Below are positions 31,692-44,480 of a stretch of 64,000 bases of DNA, piece after piece. The first letter of the stretch is position 1. The number at the start of each line of letters is the position of its first letter. The notes beneath the pieces were generated by a model, which worked only from the letters and a program-made list of their open reading frames with translations, ran no database searches and was not told the DNA's origin. The position numbers were made by a program, and so were the translations under genes. This DNA comes from Hyaloperonospora brassicae (taxonomy: Eukaryota > Oomycota > Peronosporomycetes > Peronosporales > Peronosporaceae), in NCBI GenBank assembly GCA_947650285.1, contig CANTFL010000654.1:1-64000 (forward strand). The letters are read 5' to 3'.

Positions 31692-34600
31692 TTACTGCGA
31701 TCTGTAATTAAGCCGCATATTCCCTTCATAGCTCATACACCTAACATATCCCATTCCACATGTGCCAGATTGCGGGAGTATCTGTCTTTGACTCGATCCA
31801 AATAAAGATACACTTGCATTCCACACTCCATGTTTTGCAGATCTTTTCTGCATTGTGTCTATCTGCTCGGTCTCGGATTCTGATCTTAAGACGCTCATTA
31901 GCTGTCGCTTTTGCTCGCTGTTAGTGACGTTGAATGTTATATCGCATTTATCGTTGACCCAATCAATTGTAATGCTACTTCCTAGGGGTAGAGTAGTATC
32001 CAATGTCGATCTCGATCCCGACCGTGGATCGGAAAACGGAGTATTTTGGCGTACACGATCTTGTGTCGTATCGACAGTAAACGTCAGTGTCACCCCGTGC
32101 TCGTCCCAATCTATTTTATATACACCTGCGACATGCATCTTTATAGCTCGAGATATCATCTGCACCATGCGTTCTGCTGTACCATTCGCTTGAGGGCGAG
32201 GGGCCATAGTAGAACCTTTTTTTATTCGATCTTGATGAATGATCTAAAGAATCCTGACATGACCCAGGCCCCCAATAATGGCGTATCTTGTCACTTGTCC
32301 AAAATTGCAAAACACTCATTCCTCGTCACCTTCTGCGATCATTTCAGACGTTCTTGATGTACTTGCTCTCTCAATTAAATATCCCGAGAAAAGATGTACC
32401 CATATCTGTAACATTATAAATTCTTTGAAAGATCGCAGCAGATACGGTATGTGATCCATTGATATCATTTGAAATGGGTGTGTGGCTTGCATATTTTCTG
32501 GTGACCCCCCAGGAATCGAAGGTTGCCCCTGTCTATTCGTACAATCCGCACATTCAATCACATACCGTTGGACGATGTGATTCAATCCGCTCTTATGGAA
32601 ATTGAAACGTATCCGCGGAAGAGTTCTTCCGATCTCTTGGTGGCCACCTTTCAATATCGTTTGGTAATGGTGCTACCGATCCTGCTGCACGATGTACGTA
32701 ACACGTGGCGGGTCATCTCCGTGCGATCTTCATGTTATCAAGATGATTTGGGGCAGAAAAATAGCAAAAGTTTTCGTCCACTTCGTAGTCTATAGTTATC
32801 CGAGCACATTCATTCGCATCTTCGACGCTCAACTCGGACGCATATCATAACAGATTGTCTTCCACTTTGCGGATTTATCCTTCTCCTCTTGCGCCTGCTT
32901 GATCCGCTTGATCCAATTCTATTGTACGCCTTTCATGCGTATCACTTCGGGCTGCCTGCTCCTTCGCGACACTGATCTAATAATCGTTGTCATGTTCACC
33001 AATGGACATAAGTTTTCTGACACGATTAGCTTATCTAATCGATCTAATGAAAAAAGGTGTTACAAATATAGAACCGAGGTAACGGTCGAAATTTTTATCC
33101 TGATGTAAGGCTGAACTTGCTAGTCTATACGCACTTCGATTCCATTCCCGCTTCATGTGTATAAAGTCGTGATTCGGCCACGAATGAAGTCGTTGCATTT
33201 CCTCGTGTCGTAAAAATGTAGCCCTGGTACTTTGCAATAGATCTCACTTCGCATTTGACGGATCACCATGTTGGAAAGACCACATTAAATAATTCATCCT
33301 CTATATTCTTTTTTAACAGGTCTAAATTCTAGCTTAAACCGCGATGCCAGGCTCTTATACCACTTAATATATCGAATTTTTCGATGCAGCGGCCACAACT
33401 GTCCATTCCGGAAGCTTCCACATTATCGCGCTGTACGCTTAACGTTTCCGTTCAATCCGAGCCGATCCGTCGAAATTGACCACCGCAAATTCTCGTCCAA
33501 TTCCACCGTAGGCGGTGAAATCATTATAGGCTACCTCGGCTACCTCTTTGGAGCGATAGTGATCAATATCTCGTCTACTTAAGTTCGATTGGTTATGCTG
33601 ATAGCGAAGGTACCTAGGTTTTCATCTTCCTCTTTCCTACATTCCATATTAGCTATGTGTAATTTTACAACAACGCGGTCCATCTCCCCATTCTCCCGTT
33701 AAAAACAGAAAATTGAACCAACTAAGCAAGGGTCGAAAACCGTTTATGCACCTTAATCTTTCGGGGTACCAGCTTAACATCGCACACATCAGAAAATTAT
33801 GTAAAGCTAGCACCTCGTTCTTCACCATACTTTAGTTAATCTCGTTAGGATTGAGTGCGCGGCTTATAAACGTCACCGGACAAAATTATATCATATCATT
33901 CTTGCAACGGAGTGATGACACTACACGCTTTCTTGCGTTATGACTATCACCGGGTTCCACTTGGGCTGAAATGCTTGACGATGGATGTGGTAACGATCTT
34001 AGACTTTAACATACTAAGCAAATCGCTGCTTTTTCTCACCGGGTCCTATCGTTTGGGTCACGATAATATTCTTCATCCTGGTTAGTTCGCGATCTAATTT
34101 AGTATTCTTTATGACAACTGTAACACCGGCACATATCAGACTGATTTTAAAATTTCAACCTCCCTTAACTATAACAGTACTTATGTTTAGCTGACAAAGG
34201 TCTATAATCAATCCAGTGCAGTATGTCAGACTGCCTAAGAATAACTGCATTGAGCGCATAGTCGTGGGATAATGATTATTAAGCAGCGACCTCAGATCTT
34301 TGGTGTGAGCTTCTAGTCCAGCCAATGACACTCGGTGCCGCATCAGTCCACACACGCCGTCCCCAGAAACGTTTGGTCAATCTGATCGATAAGCCCTATC
34401 GATCGCACGATGCTAACAATCTTTCTAAGTCTTCATACAAAGAGGTCTGCGTTGTATCTGCGATTTCAAATGGCCTCAATATAAGATCGTCTGCCCAGTA
34501 CTGACGGCGGTCAGTCCATTTGAAGTTCTCCTTCCGTAACTCATCGGTCAACTTAGGCTGACCCGTTGCGGTCAAACCAATATTATCACTATTTTAAGTT

Positions 34601-35250
34601 ATCAATATCAAGTATTGCCAATCAATCGCTGGTACATCTGTGAGGAGTTTCCAATTACAAAGGGCATTCTCAACCACTCTAATAATACCGACGGGGTAGC
34701 AAACGCAGATACCATCCTTGTCCGTCCGGTCATTTCCACAAACCAAAATTCACTAGCCGTATCTAGGGATGAGCTCCACAGTATTTTGTTCATATCCTGC
34801 AACAGCTCGCTGATAAGTGTTATGGGCTAGACTTTCAGCCGCGTTATCTGATTCACTTACCTATAATCAATACATAGACTAATAAATTCTCCATTTTCTT
34901 GATGATTACGATTGTTGGAGACGCTTAAAGAGACATCTTAGGTCGAGTAGTCTTGGTCGACAACAATCCGTTGATCAAATCCGCCAGCTTATGTCAAAAC
35001 GTAGGTGCAACCGTCCGTACACGCTGTGCAATCGGATTCGCCCCATCGACATCGATATCTCCTACGGCCCCGCGTGATGCGGGAAGGGTAAATTATTTCC
35101 TTTTTCAATTATCGAGTAACGATTCTTCCATATCAATTGTCGCAATTTATCTTGATATTCGATAAACGGAATAGCAGGATCTCCCACTTGGACATCGTCG
35201 ATCGTGTTCTTTGCGGGAGATATTTCCACCACTGTCAGTAAAGCCAAATG
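31692..35250 (-). pseudogene. Ty3/gypsy remnant 2, pol
   Basis: Minus-strand pieces in pol order: upstream RT segment NTIDDVQVGDPAIPFIEYQDKL (35062-35247), RT palm ASEFWFVEMTGRTRMVSAF, PSVLLEWLRMPFVIGNSSQM (34608-34802), RT-RNase H connection RSMQLFLGSLTYCTGLIIDL (34155-34355), zinc-binding linker and integrase start HKSGLNHIVQRYVIECADC, FQMISMDHIP (32316-32654), integrase middle DHSSRSNKKRFYYG (32116-32319) and integrase end RPQANGTAERMVQMISRAIK (31692-32207). The protein family differs from gypsy element 1. Almost every segment has stops or shifts, and 32660-34150 is unreadable. Confidence 0.8.
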
Positions 35251-35523
35251 TTGATCGACACACTACGCAAAAGTTTTACCTCCTTCCATTTAATACACTT
35301 ATGAGGTATAAATCCTTCCTCCTTCGCATCCTCGCCGATCTTACCTGTATTGAAGTCACTAATCAATGTTGGGATGTGGATCGGTGACCACCCAGTTGAG
35401 ACGTCATTAACTGGCAGAAAACGACACCAGGTGATCTAGCGATCCAATGGGAGATGGAAGGTGATCCTTACGAGGCTCAACGATCCATTCCAACTGTTAC
35501 CAGGGTGACATAGGCGGGGCGAT

Positions 35524-35649
35524 ATCTGAGACAAGACGACAAACCAGAAGGATTTCCATTGAGCTATCTGGGACAAGATGACGAAGAGAACGATCTCCAT
35601 GGAGCGTAGTGGGACAATATGACAAATAGAACGATTTACATGGATCGAT
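35524..35649. repeat. Three 42-bp tandem repeats
   Basis: Units start at 35524, 35566 and 35608 and share ATCTGGGACAAGATGAC and GAACGATCTCCATGGA with changes. The length is a multiple of three, so either strand gives a 14-residue periodic peptide. It lies between the RT of gypsy remnant 2 and its presumed gag, where a protease or linker would be. Confidence 0.75.
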
Positions 35650-38386
35650 CTGGGACAAGGAAGTGGGAAGAAGTCATACAATTCACCTGGGTGTTGGTCA
35701 AGGAGAGAATACGTATATTTGAGCAGGTGAAGACTGGATCGCATAATTATATGCGAAGGTCTCATGATTTACGGAGATTGAAACGTTAAATTAACTGGCT
35801 ATGGCAACGGTCGTGGATAATGTGGCCAAGTCACTCTAGAAAGGTGCATCTGGGACCAGGTGGTGCATTATGAATGTTCAGGAGAGTCAAGGGAGCTATG
35901 TAAAAGCGAAGGAATGATCGCATCGATCGGATAAACACTGAAGGATGATACGGAAACACGTACAAGGAATGAGAGAATGTATATGGCTGATTTGTGTTAG
36001 ATCGATCTCCAACATTTCGGTATTGGATATCAGATCGGTAATGTTCCCTGTTGATCATGGATATGTCGTCGATGGAGCTATTGGATCGTTATAAATATGC
36101 TTGTTGATTGTCCATGAGAGATGTCTCAAAAGTTTATGCCAAAAGAGCCAGTGGAAGCCGGTTGAATTGACGTCGCAACATGGATTTAGACACAATCGGC
36201 ATTTGGGTACTATTTCGATCTCTTTAGTACCAAAAATGGGAATTTGGTACCACATTTGAGATTTGGTCCTCTGTTGGCGTTTAGGTACGATATCGGGAAT
36301 ATTGGCGCTAACTTAGGAGTATAGATCATGAAATATCGACACGTGGTCAAGGGAACGGTCAAGCCTATAGAATATATCGTTTTGGAGAGTGACCTACAGT
36401 TTGGAATTGACTTATCGATAGGTAGGCTACTAATTTGGTTGGATAATAGAACAGTTGCCGTTTTTACATATAAAGCACGTCGCAGACTTCTCTTCCGGGC
36501 AGGATATTTGGCCTCCCGTCGATCAAGAGACGTCGCACGCGCCGTGTTTCGTGTACTCACCTTGGATTGTTTGGCCAAGGTGGGGTTTAGGTAACTCAAC
36601 TCAACTCAAACTGCTAGGGTAGCAGCAAACAACGGTAAAGGAAAAGAATTTTGGTTACAAGATCGCGAGGCGGCTCAAGTGGTCAGAAGATCTGGACAAG
36701 GAGTTCAAGACAAGACCGAGCAAGACCGAAGCGATCTACAGGGCAGATCGGCACGTTTCATTTTGGCGAAACAAGCAACCGATCCACCCACATTGCGCAC
36801 TTCCGGCAAGATCGGCCGATCCCAAGACCAGATCGGACCGATCCCAACGCAAGATCGACGCAACACTACTATTTGCTGAGTGAAGATTTCCGCACAGCAA
36901 AGACCCCGATCCCGAAGACAAATCGAGATCGGTGTGATTCAAGATCGAGATCGCGACATCTCCAAATAGAGATCGCCGCGACTCAAGATCAAGATCGCAG
37001 AACCCCGTTCGTGGTGTGAAGATTTCCGCACCGGAAGCGAACGCTCAACCTCAAACCCTCAGCGAGATCGACATCTCCCAAGGCCGTTACGAAGAGCTCA
37101 AGCCAGCCCAACCGACGGGTACACAAGGTGAGCACAAGGCACGGATCGAAGTACCCCCTCCGTGAGTCGGCAAGTCTGGGCAAGTGGAATATCGACACTC
37201 ACTAAAGTAACTTTGTGAGATCGACTTCACCACACACGTGCAGGCACTTATCGGATTTATGTCCTTTGCGGCCATTATTCTGGCACTACATTTACTTCAA
37301 GCACCCATGATCGTCCTGTTTTCTCGATCTGCAGTGGTTGCAAGTTTTTTTCGTGAAGCGTTTGCACTGCTATCAAGACGATCCTCAATCGGATCAGTAC
37401 CCTGATCTCCCGATTTTTTCGTGCGATCTATGGCCGCGGCCACAAACACACTACGAGGTTCCTCTTACCTGTTCGATCCGCTGAAGTCTAAATCCGATCC
37501 ACCGTTATCGATCATCACACGAAGGGCTCTCAATGCACGGCCTGCTTTGGCGGTGTTGCGGACTAAGCTGTCGCAGGTCGCGGTCAATATTTGTTCGAGC
37601 CTGTGGATGTTCTAATACGTCGAATATTTACAATGGTAATCTAGTAACGTCTCTACATTTCATCTGCATACTTCAGCCGCAAGAAAATCGATTGTTTTTC
37701 TAGATCGCGATCGTCAAGCGTCCCGATAAAATGTTCCTTATGCTCTCGAAGTACGTTTATCGATACGTCTCTAATAATTATCTTCGCCCTAGTTGCCGCT
37801 TCATTAAAGCGATACAGATACTCCAATGGCGATTTGTTGTAAAGATACTTTTCAGGGTTATGCTGTGTAAAAACTAACATATTATTACATCTAAGCTGTA
37901 CACGAAAACATTCTATTAGATCCTTCCATGAGAAACGAGCAGATCAGCTTAACTTGACATACCAGTTTCGCGTGGGATCCGGGAGATTATCTCCAATCAA
38001 CAACTAAAGATCTTCTTCCGGATCCCGCGCAACACTCTTCTTCACCTAGGGCTTGATCCCGTATGAATGCGGGTTTGACCTTGCTGATCCAGCTTCTGGT
38101 ACAATTCTCCTCACTGTCCTCCCTATTGAACTCCCGTAAATTTGCGGTCTTAAACATCCAAAATCTGCTGTGCGATAAGTCTACCCCCGTCGCCGTAATA
38201 TTAGCGGTAGGAGTGGTCGTCTAAGATTTTCTTGTCCTGATTTGTCGGGACCTCCATATTAGAAAACAAGCATCCGTTCTGCCATGATGCGATCCGATTA
38301 ATTCCGTCTCAACATCTGGGATGTATGTCTCCTGCTTTCTCACACGTCTTAATATTAGCCTTTGATTTATAGCCTTGCGGGCTTGG
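35650..38386. other. Decayed interior of gypsy remnant 2, with a GATC-rich block
   Basis: No recognisable domain. A block at about 36660-37075 holds at least fifteen GATC words, mostly within AAGATCG or GAGATCG, far above random expectation, with one plus-strand frame open through most of it. This may be a leader or LTR piece of the element, or degenerate simple sequence. Confidence 0.35.
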
Positions 38387-39595
38387 TCACGTTGATCTTG
38401 CCAAAAAAAGTCTAATGGCAACCTCAAAATATGATGATGTAATTGGATATAGACGTTCGTCCTTTCGTTCTTTTAGCGCGTACAGCTGCCAAGCAAGGCT
38501 CGTCCTTGACCCTTTCCATGCAATATCACAGATGGATTGCCCCACTTGGGCCCAGCAACATCCGCTGGATGAAAACGGTTCGTCTGTTTCGATATATGAT
38601 TCAGATGCGTCATACTGCAATGATCCAGTGTAATATCCTCTTGGGACATCTTCGATCGTGGAACCGCTTGATCGTCGTACTTGTCTTCTCCTGTCAACGG
38701 GATCAGCTCTTTGTACAAAGATCGACACGCTCTGGTTACCTGATATTGTTTACGGCCCAGTAGTTTCATTGCTTCAAACACCCTTGCGATTATCCTGCAT
38801 CCTGTATTAGCTCGATGATTCCGCTGATTCCTTCCAGTGTGTTTGATTATGTTGCCGGAGCGAGATTTGTCCTCGAATCTTCCCGATCAGCTAAGGTTTA
38901 AATATGTGTATCACCGTGTAGCTAAATAACAGCGTCTCGAGTGTCTTACAATGATATTGTTCCATCACAGGGTCCAATTGACAATCTTCCTTCTTCGTTT
39001 TCTCCTTCAAGAGATTGATCGGACTATTCGCTACTATCGTGGGATAATCGCGTTGCTAAAGTTCAGACGCTGCTTTCTTAAATATTGTCATTTTGGGCTC
39101 TTCTTTCTTTGACATCACGATAGTCGTCTTCAATGGATCTTATCCGGATTTAACCGAAAGGTTTCCGCACTGGGAATCCTCGTATACAGCACGATCCGCT
39201 TTGGTCCCCGGATAGACCCCAGACGGGGTCGAGGGTTTTGTTTCCTGATGGAGCGATCGATCTTCCTCTTTGGATATCTTGTTAGTAGAGACCCTCCTCC
39301 ACCTCTAGTAATCTGCGGATCCTTTCGTTTCACTCGCCGGCCGCGATCCTTCTGCGTCTGACTCTTCAATTCCAGGGTCAGTTTTGATCTTTATATCTTC
39401 ATCGAGCGGCCTTATGTGCGTTCCCTGGTTCGAATTCGGGCACGCGCACCATAGTGGTGGAGTGACGATCGCTCCTGTGAAGTGTCGATACCAACTCTCC
39501 ACTGACGCTTGGACGACCAACCAACGCAAGAGGTACTCCGATTCCGTTTTGTAACACTTCATAACCATGTGTACCCTTCGGTTGGGCGGGTGCAC
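38387..39595 (-). pseudogene. Possible gag region of gypsy remnant 2
   Basis: Minus-strand frames 38473-38781 (FEAMKLLGRKQYQVTRACRS, LYKELIPLTGEDKYDD) and 39130-39595 (charged Lys/Arg-rich and acidic segments) resemble the basic, polar gag of oomycete gypsy elements in position and composition. There is no zinc knuckle. Assignment rests mainly on position behind pol in the same orientation. Confidence 0.35.
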
Positions 39596-40980
39596 TCTTT
39601 CAGGTAAACTAGAGTCGATGCCGAGATTGATTGTGATTGTGATTGGGCTATGGCGCGAAAAACCTTTATACGATTGCGGGTGTACGTGTAAGATTATCGA
39701 TATGATTCACCTTGATCTCTATACGATCGCCTTGTACAAATGAGATTTTTGGTTCGAAAGCCTTCTGACCACTTAAGCCGTCTCGCGATCTTGTATCCTT
39801 GCCCTTACGTTTTTGCCGCTTCCAATCGCGTTTAGAGTTTTGTTTGAATGTCCTCGATCCGTGCGGGAACTAGCAAGTTTATACGCATACTGAACGTTAC
39901 ATTCGGATCAAGATTACAATTTTATAAATAGTAATCGATTACTTTGATGCTTAGGTGGGTGATAAAGCGAGTCAAGCGGCGATCGTGGGCATGGATTATA
40001 TGGTACCAACCGGCATAAGCTTAACTACAGAAGATGGAAAGCTCTGTCTGCCCCCACATAAGTCCTGATTTGACCAGCAATACGAAGATACCATACAAAT
40101 CTACTGAGCATGTTGTGATCCCGGGTGGTGATACAATTGACGCAATGATCTGTGTAGAGCCACACTGCGTGGATCTCTGGGTAAGACGGGACGTCAAATG
40201 GATCCTGGCTGTGACTGCAAGACCGAGTCGAGTCAAGTACCCACTGTTAATACTCTCAGCGATAGAAGAGGTAATTCTGGATCACGATTCAGCACTAGGG
40301 TTGTGGATCACGATGAAAATAAGGACCAAGATCGCCCGGATTTGTATCAGTAGGACCGCGTCGTTACAATGATGGATATACCCTGGTTTTTGAAAAAATC
40401 GCTGATCGAAAGGAGGAAATAACGGAAGAAGAGGCCTCCCACATGTAAATAGATCATCATATCACACAACGACAAGATTATTACTCGTATAGGGAAATAA
40501 GATGAGGTAACGTTTAACAACCGGAGGAAGCCACCTCGCGATCTGATGAGGGAAGAATGACCGAAGGATTTCGTACAAATGGTGAAGCTCTACGATGAAC
40601 AATATCATTCCTATGTTTCATTGTGAATACGAGGAAGGAAATGGACGATCGATAGCCAGATACGATCAGCGAAGTGATCAATGCTGTTAGACAACGTTTA
40701 TGGACATCGATATCGTCAGGGCGTGGGATGACGCAGACTAGGATGTGTTCGGGTGTCGATATTGACAACTTTAGGCCTCAAAGGATTGAGGAATCGATTC
40801 GTAAAGTTTCAATGTATGTCCACGAATATACATATCTGTTTGTAGAAGGGGTGAATCAGCATCTGGCAATACTGCGAGAAATTGCTACGTCTACGGATGG
40901 GGTTACGCTCAAAATCAAATAGGTTGAATAGTTACGTATTCATCTTACCACGGTTCAATAGAAGTTGCAAAACGTATGAT
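39596..40980. other. No gene recognised
   Basis: Overlapping short frames on both strands (for example plus 40034-40372) without domains. The sequence keeps the GATC-containing, A/T-rich character of the preceding block, so it is probably the 5' end of the old gypsy element. Confidence 0.3.
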
Positions 40981-41910
40981 CTAAAGACTCGCCCCCTGTT
41001 GATAGGCAATAAATATTGGACCAACGGCAGCACCCGGGGCGATGTGCGATTTTGATGTATGAGGAGTGACTATGATTGCTCTTAGGTTATGCCGGCTTCT
41101 GACCTTCTTGAAAAACTGGCGGCTATAAATAATATGTTGTAATGACGAAAAAGACGCCGATAAACGCACGAACTTCGTCGAAACGGACTGAGCGTGATCG
41201 ATACCAGCTACATCCGTCGTATAGTGCGCCAGCATATCCAGGTAGATAGAGATGCCGAGCATGTGAAGCGATATGCTCACTGACAAGATAAAGCGCATGA
41301 TCGATTTGCACCGTCACGGGACGGTTACATGCACTGGAGACCCAGCGGCATTGTCGCCATCGACGACGAACAGCCCATGCTATACACGCACACAGGCAGC
41401 ATCTAGAGTATGAAGGAGAACGGGTTCCGGCGTGTAATGAGCAGGAATAGTGCAGGCACATTCAAAAGCATATGGATGAGCCCGGTCACAACCAGAGTGG
41501 TCACCACGATCAGCACCCACTTCAGAGGTTGGACTGCGACTGACTCGTCCAATGAGGTAGCTAGCAAGCCAGCAAGCAAACTAAAGATGGCAACGGTTGT
41601 GAAGCGGAGGATGTAGTGCGCCACGTGCGCGAGTGTCTCGTTCACCTCACGGAAAAGCTCCAGCAGTGGATTCAGACTCGCAGGTTCGTCGAAACTGTAG
41701 GCCAGCATTGCGCCAAGTGGCAGTGAAAATGCGCGATGCTCAGCAACGTGTTGAAACAAGGGCAGATGCAATGTTTGCCAGCAGCCGCCTGACGATGATG
41801 TTTAACACATTGTTTGACGGTTTCGTATTCGTCTCCGTCAGTGCTTCAATTCACACTAGCGCACTATTGATATCATCCAGAGCCAATAAGTCGTGGCGCA
41901 GACTTAAGTC
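40981..41910 (-). pseudogene. Sodium:dicarboxylate / glutamate-type symporter pseudogene
   Basis: The minus strand holds parts of the DAACS (EAAT/GltP) transporter fold in the right order but in different frames. First PSNNVLNIIVRRLLANIASA (near 41775-41835), a break, then LPLGAMLAYSFDEPA, LELFREVNETLAHVAHYILR, FTTVAIFSLLAGLLA and VVTGLIHMLLNVPALFLLIT RRNPFSF (41403-41771). After a stop comes the diagnostic serine-rich hairpin GCSSSMATMPLGLQC (about 41325-41365), then IMRFILSV and GAAVGPIFIAYQQGAS. These proteins use the sodium gradient to import acidic amino acids. At least three frame breaks and stops make this dead. It ends next to a perfect inverted repeat at 41968. Confidence 0.72.
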
Positions 41911-41967
41911 GCCGAAAAGTCAACCCAACGCCCTCATGTGCGCCAGTATACTATTGCCTTGACCCCA

Positions 41968-42040
41968 GCGGCGTGGTGTTCAACTTACCTTGGACGACAA
42001 GGGGCACGTGCCGCCCAAGGTAAGTTGAACACCACGCCGC
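41968..42040. repeat. Perfect 26-bp inverted repeat
   Basis: Arms 41968-41993 and 42015-42040 are exactly complementary over 26 bases, separated by 21 bases that include GGCACGTGCC. Each arm contains AAGGTAAGTTG (minus strand for the left arm, plus strand for the right), a consensus 5' splice site. Confidence 0.93.
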
Positions 42041-44279
42041 TTCTCCAGAAGGCCCGCCTCGGTACATTGGCACACTTGGCTGCCGACCTAGCATTCTCTC
42101 GTCTAGCTTCGAGTTGACGGTCGCTAATGATTTTATGTCATAAGAGTCTGGACAATTTTACTGTGCGCAACTGCATGCAAAGAAGAGAGCAACACAAAAA
42201 ATGGCTTCAGCTTTTGTGTGACTGGGCGTGAAATGTCATCGACAACTAATAGTTTTATCTCGAGGTGGGGCTCCCACCAGACTGTGTGATGAACTAGATA
42301 CGCTGTATCAGCAGAGACGCTCAACATATAGTACTTTGACAAAGAGACAGAGAATTGCAGCAAAGAGGCAGATGTGCAGCTGAGCGTTATTCCAATAAAC
42401 TATGATACGCCTGCCTCAAGCAAATGGAACGTGACGGCATTCGGGTTCGCGCTACTGTTCTTGGATTCTAGTCGTGAACGTCATTTTGCGTCGATCTTAT
42501 ATTCGATAGTCCAGGCAAAATTCGCCCTGTGATTCCTCGAGCGGGAGCCCGATTATGCAACACCGAGGCTACAAGCTCGTCCTGTTTTGCTGCTCATGGA
42601 ATACCGACAGAGCGCTCAAAGTGAATTAAGCTCGATGCACGTCTCCGTTTCGCTTTTGCTGTCGTACTAGCGGACATCTTGTCCGATTCCTTTTCGATCA
42701 ACGTGGTGAATCCGCAATGGCAAGATGCCCTTTCCTTAGCTCTCAAAAGGAGCGATCGGATCGAGAATACGTGCTAGGCAAAAGCGGCGCACCGAAATCC
42801 ATTTCAGCTCTTTGTGGCTCTGCGCCTGATCGATGATAGCAGCCGTCTACAGAGCCGACGACCAGCGTTGAAAAGAGACCAGCCTTCCAGTCAGACGTTT
42901 TGGCCACATTCGATTGTTGTCTCCGAATATGTCCAATGTAGCAGCGCACAGGCCGACAATGGCGCAAGCTGTCGACTCCCTAGTGACAGGTCGGTCTTCG
43001 TTCGAATAACTTGCTTCTGTTGAACGTCATTCTCGTTGCTTGGAAACGCAGAAGTTGATAATGAGCTGATCATGTGGTATCCCAGCTCCTTGTCGCTGCT
43101 ACACAAACGAGCTCATTAATGTAGCCATGATGGACCGGTTCCTTGTATGAAAGAATGCGTCCGCAAGTCTCAACGGTCGTTGCCGATCATGATACATGCT
43201 CTTCGTGCAGTGGCGTTCTTTTTGTCGGCCGATGTTAGCTACACTACTGTATACATTTGATGTCGTTTAGTAAAGCTATACTAGCTGCTTGCACCTTAAT
43301 CAGATTGACACCGTTGGACGCAGTTTATATCGTTGTACTGCGCGCTGCTGGGTCGTACTCATACACATATGCTAGAGCCCTGCACGTACTTATAAGCCCC
43401 CAGTCGCGGACCTGCATCTAGAGGTGTTGTCATTGTCAGCCCATGTGCTAAATTGTGCAGTCAGAGCACAATATTTTTGTACTGCCGTCGATTTGATTTG
43501 CGGATTGATTAGTTCAGCTAAAACACAATGTCGTGGCGATGTGCGCAGACAAAAAATCAAATATGACTACCCGGAATATATACGAGGACGACTCTAACGA
43601 TCGTCGTTGGCTCATTTACTCACACCGTAATTCACAAGGGTGTAGACAACGATATGAGCGGACTGCAGCAGGCAGTTGCTTTGCTAGCTGTGGCATCAAG
43701 GATGCATGATACTTAAACCAAGACGAACACAAAGATGCATCTCACAAGGTCGAACCTTCGATGTCTTTTATGAACAATACGCTGTCATTGACAGTATTGA
43801 CTTGTCACTTACAAGAAAGTCGCAACCTGGCAGCTTCTCCAAGTTCCGTGGTGGATTGATATGCATTCACCACTTCCTTCGTGGTGCCATTCTACCAAAC
43901 AGACCAACGACATATAGCTACAATAACAGCGCTGAATGCTGAGGGACATGGATAAAAGCGCTTGTGTGCATTGAAAGTAAGACGTCACGCACACTGTCAT
44001 CGTTTCATGACATAAGTGACGAGCGACAGGTAGTTTGAGCTCTTTCGTGCATTATATTGACACAAACAACAACCGGAAGGGATGTACACAAGAATATTCG
44101 GAAGCAATGACAGTATATTGACAATAACACTTAGCTATGGACCATTGTTACTGCTACCGTTTGGCTCGTAGATCCACCAGCGGGTGACGACAGCTAGACG
44201 AGCACTCTTGCCCGCATCATTCGACGTGAAGATCCGGCGTGATCGCGAGACCTGGGCTCGTCATCACAGTGCCAAGGTT
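42041..44279. other. No gene recognised
   Basis: Short frames on both strands (for example minus 42133-42363 and 42891-43106) have unremarkable composition and no domain. Local base composition is closer to the host gene island than to the later A/T-rich part, so this may be old host intergenic DNA. Confidence 0.35.
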
Positions 44280-44480
44280 TCAATGGGACATTGCTGGCCG
44301 CAGCAATATTTTTTTTTTTTCAGAATATTTGATCGGGACACGTAGGATACAGTCATTCAGCCTTTCGATTTCATCTATCGTGTAGGGGCATTTGTCACGA
44401 CACGCGTTTTGCTGACCATCTGTCACCGCGCAAACGATGGCAGCGGTCATGATGGTGGCGCTGGCGAGTTTGATGTTCAT
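44280..44480 (-). CDS. Small secreted cysteine-containing protein candidate
   Basis: From the ATG at 44480, 66 residues: MNIKLASATIMTAAIVCAVTDG is a good signal peptide, and the mature part begins QQNACRDKCPYTIDE with three cysteines (CRDKC and NDC) and then turns basic and Lys-rich before the stop. Oomycetes secrete many such short proteins, some acting as effectors, so a role at the host interface is possible but not shown. An 11-base A-run (plus strand T-run near 44312) falls in the last third, where a length error would change the C-terminus. There is an upstream extension with a non-ATG start. No RXLR motif is present. I do not recognise the family. Confidence 0.5.
   Translation of the reverse strand: MNIKLASATIMTAAIVCAVTDGQQNACRDKCPYTIDEIERLNDCILRVPIKYSEKKKILLRPAMSH

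Noticed and set aside
36210..36599. 129-codon minus-strand and 88-codon plus-strand frames
   Set aside because: Mutually overlapping, no domain, within decayed transposon DNA.
44280..44480. RXLR or Crinkler effector assignment
   Set aside because: No RXLR, EER or LFLAK motif follows the signal peptide.
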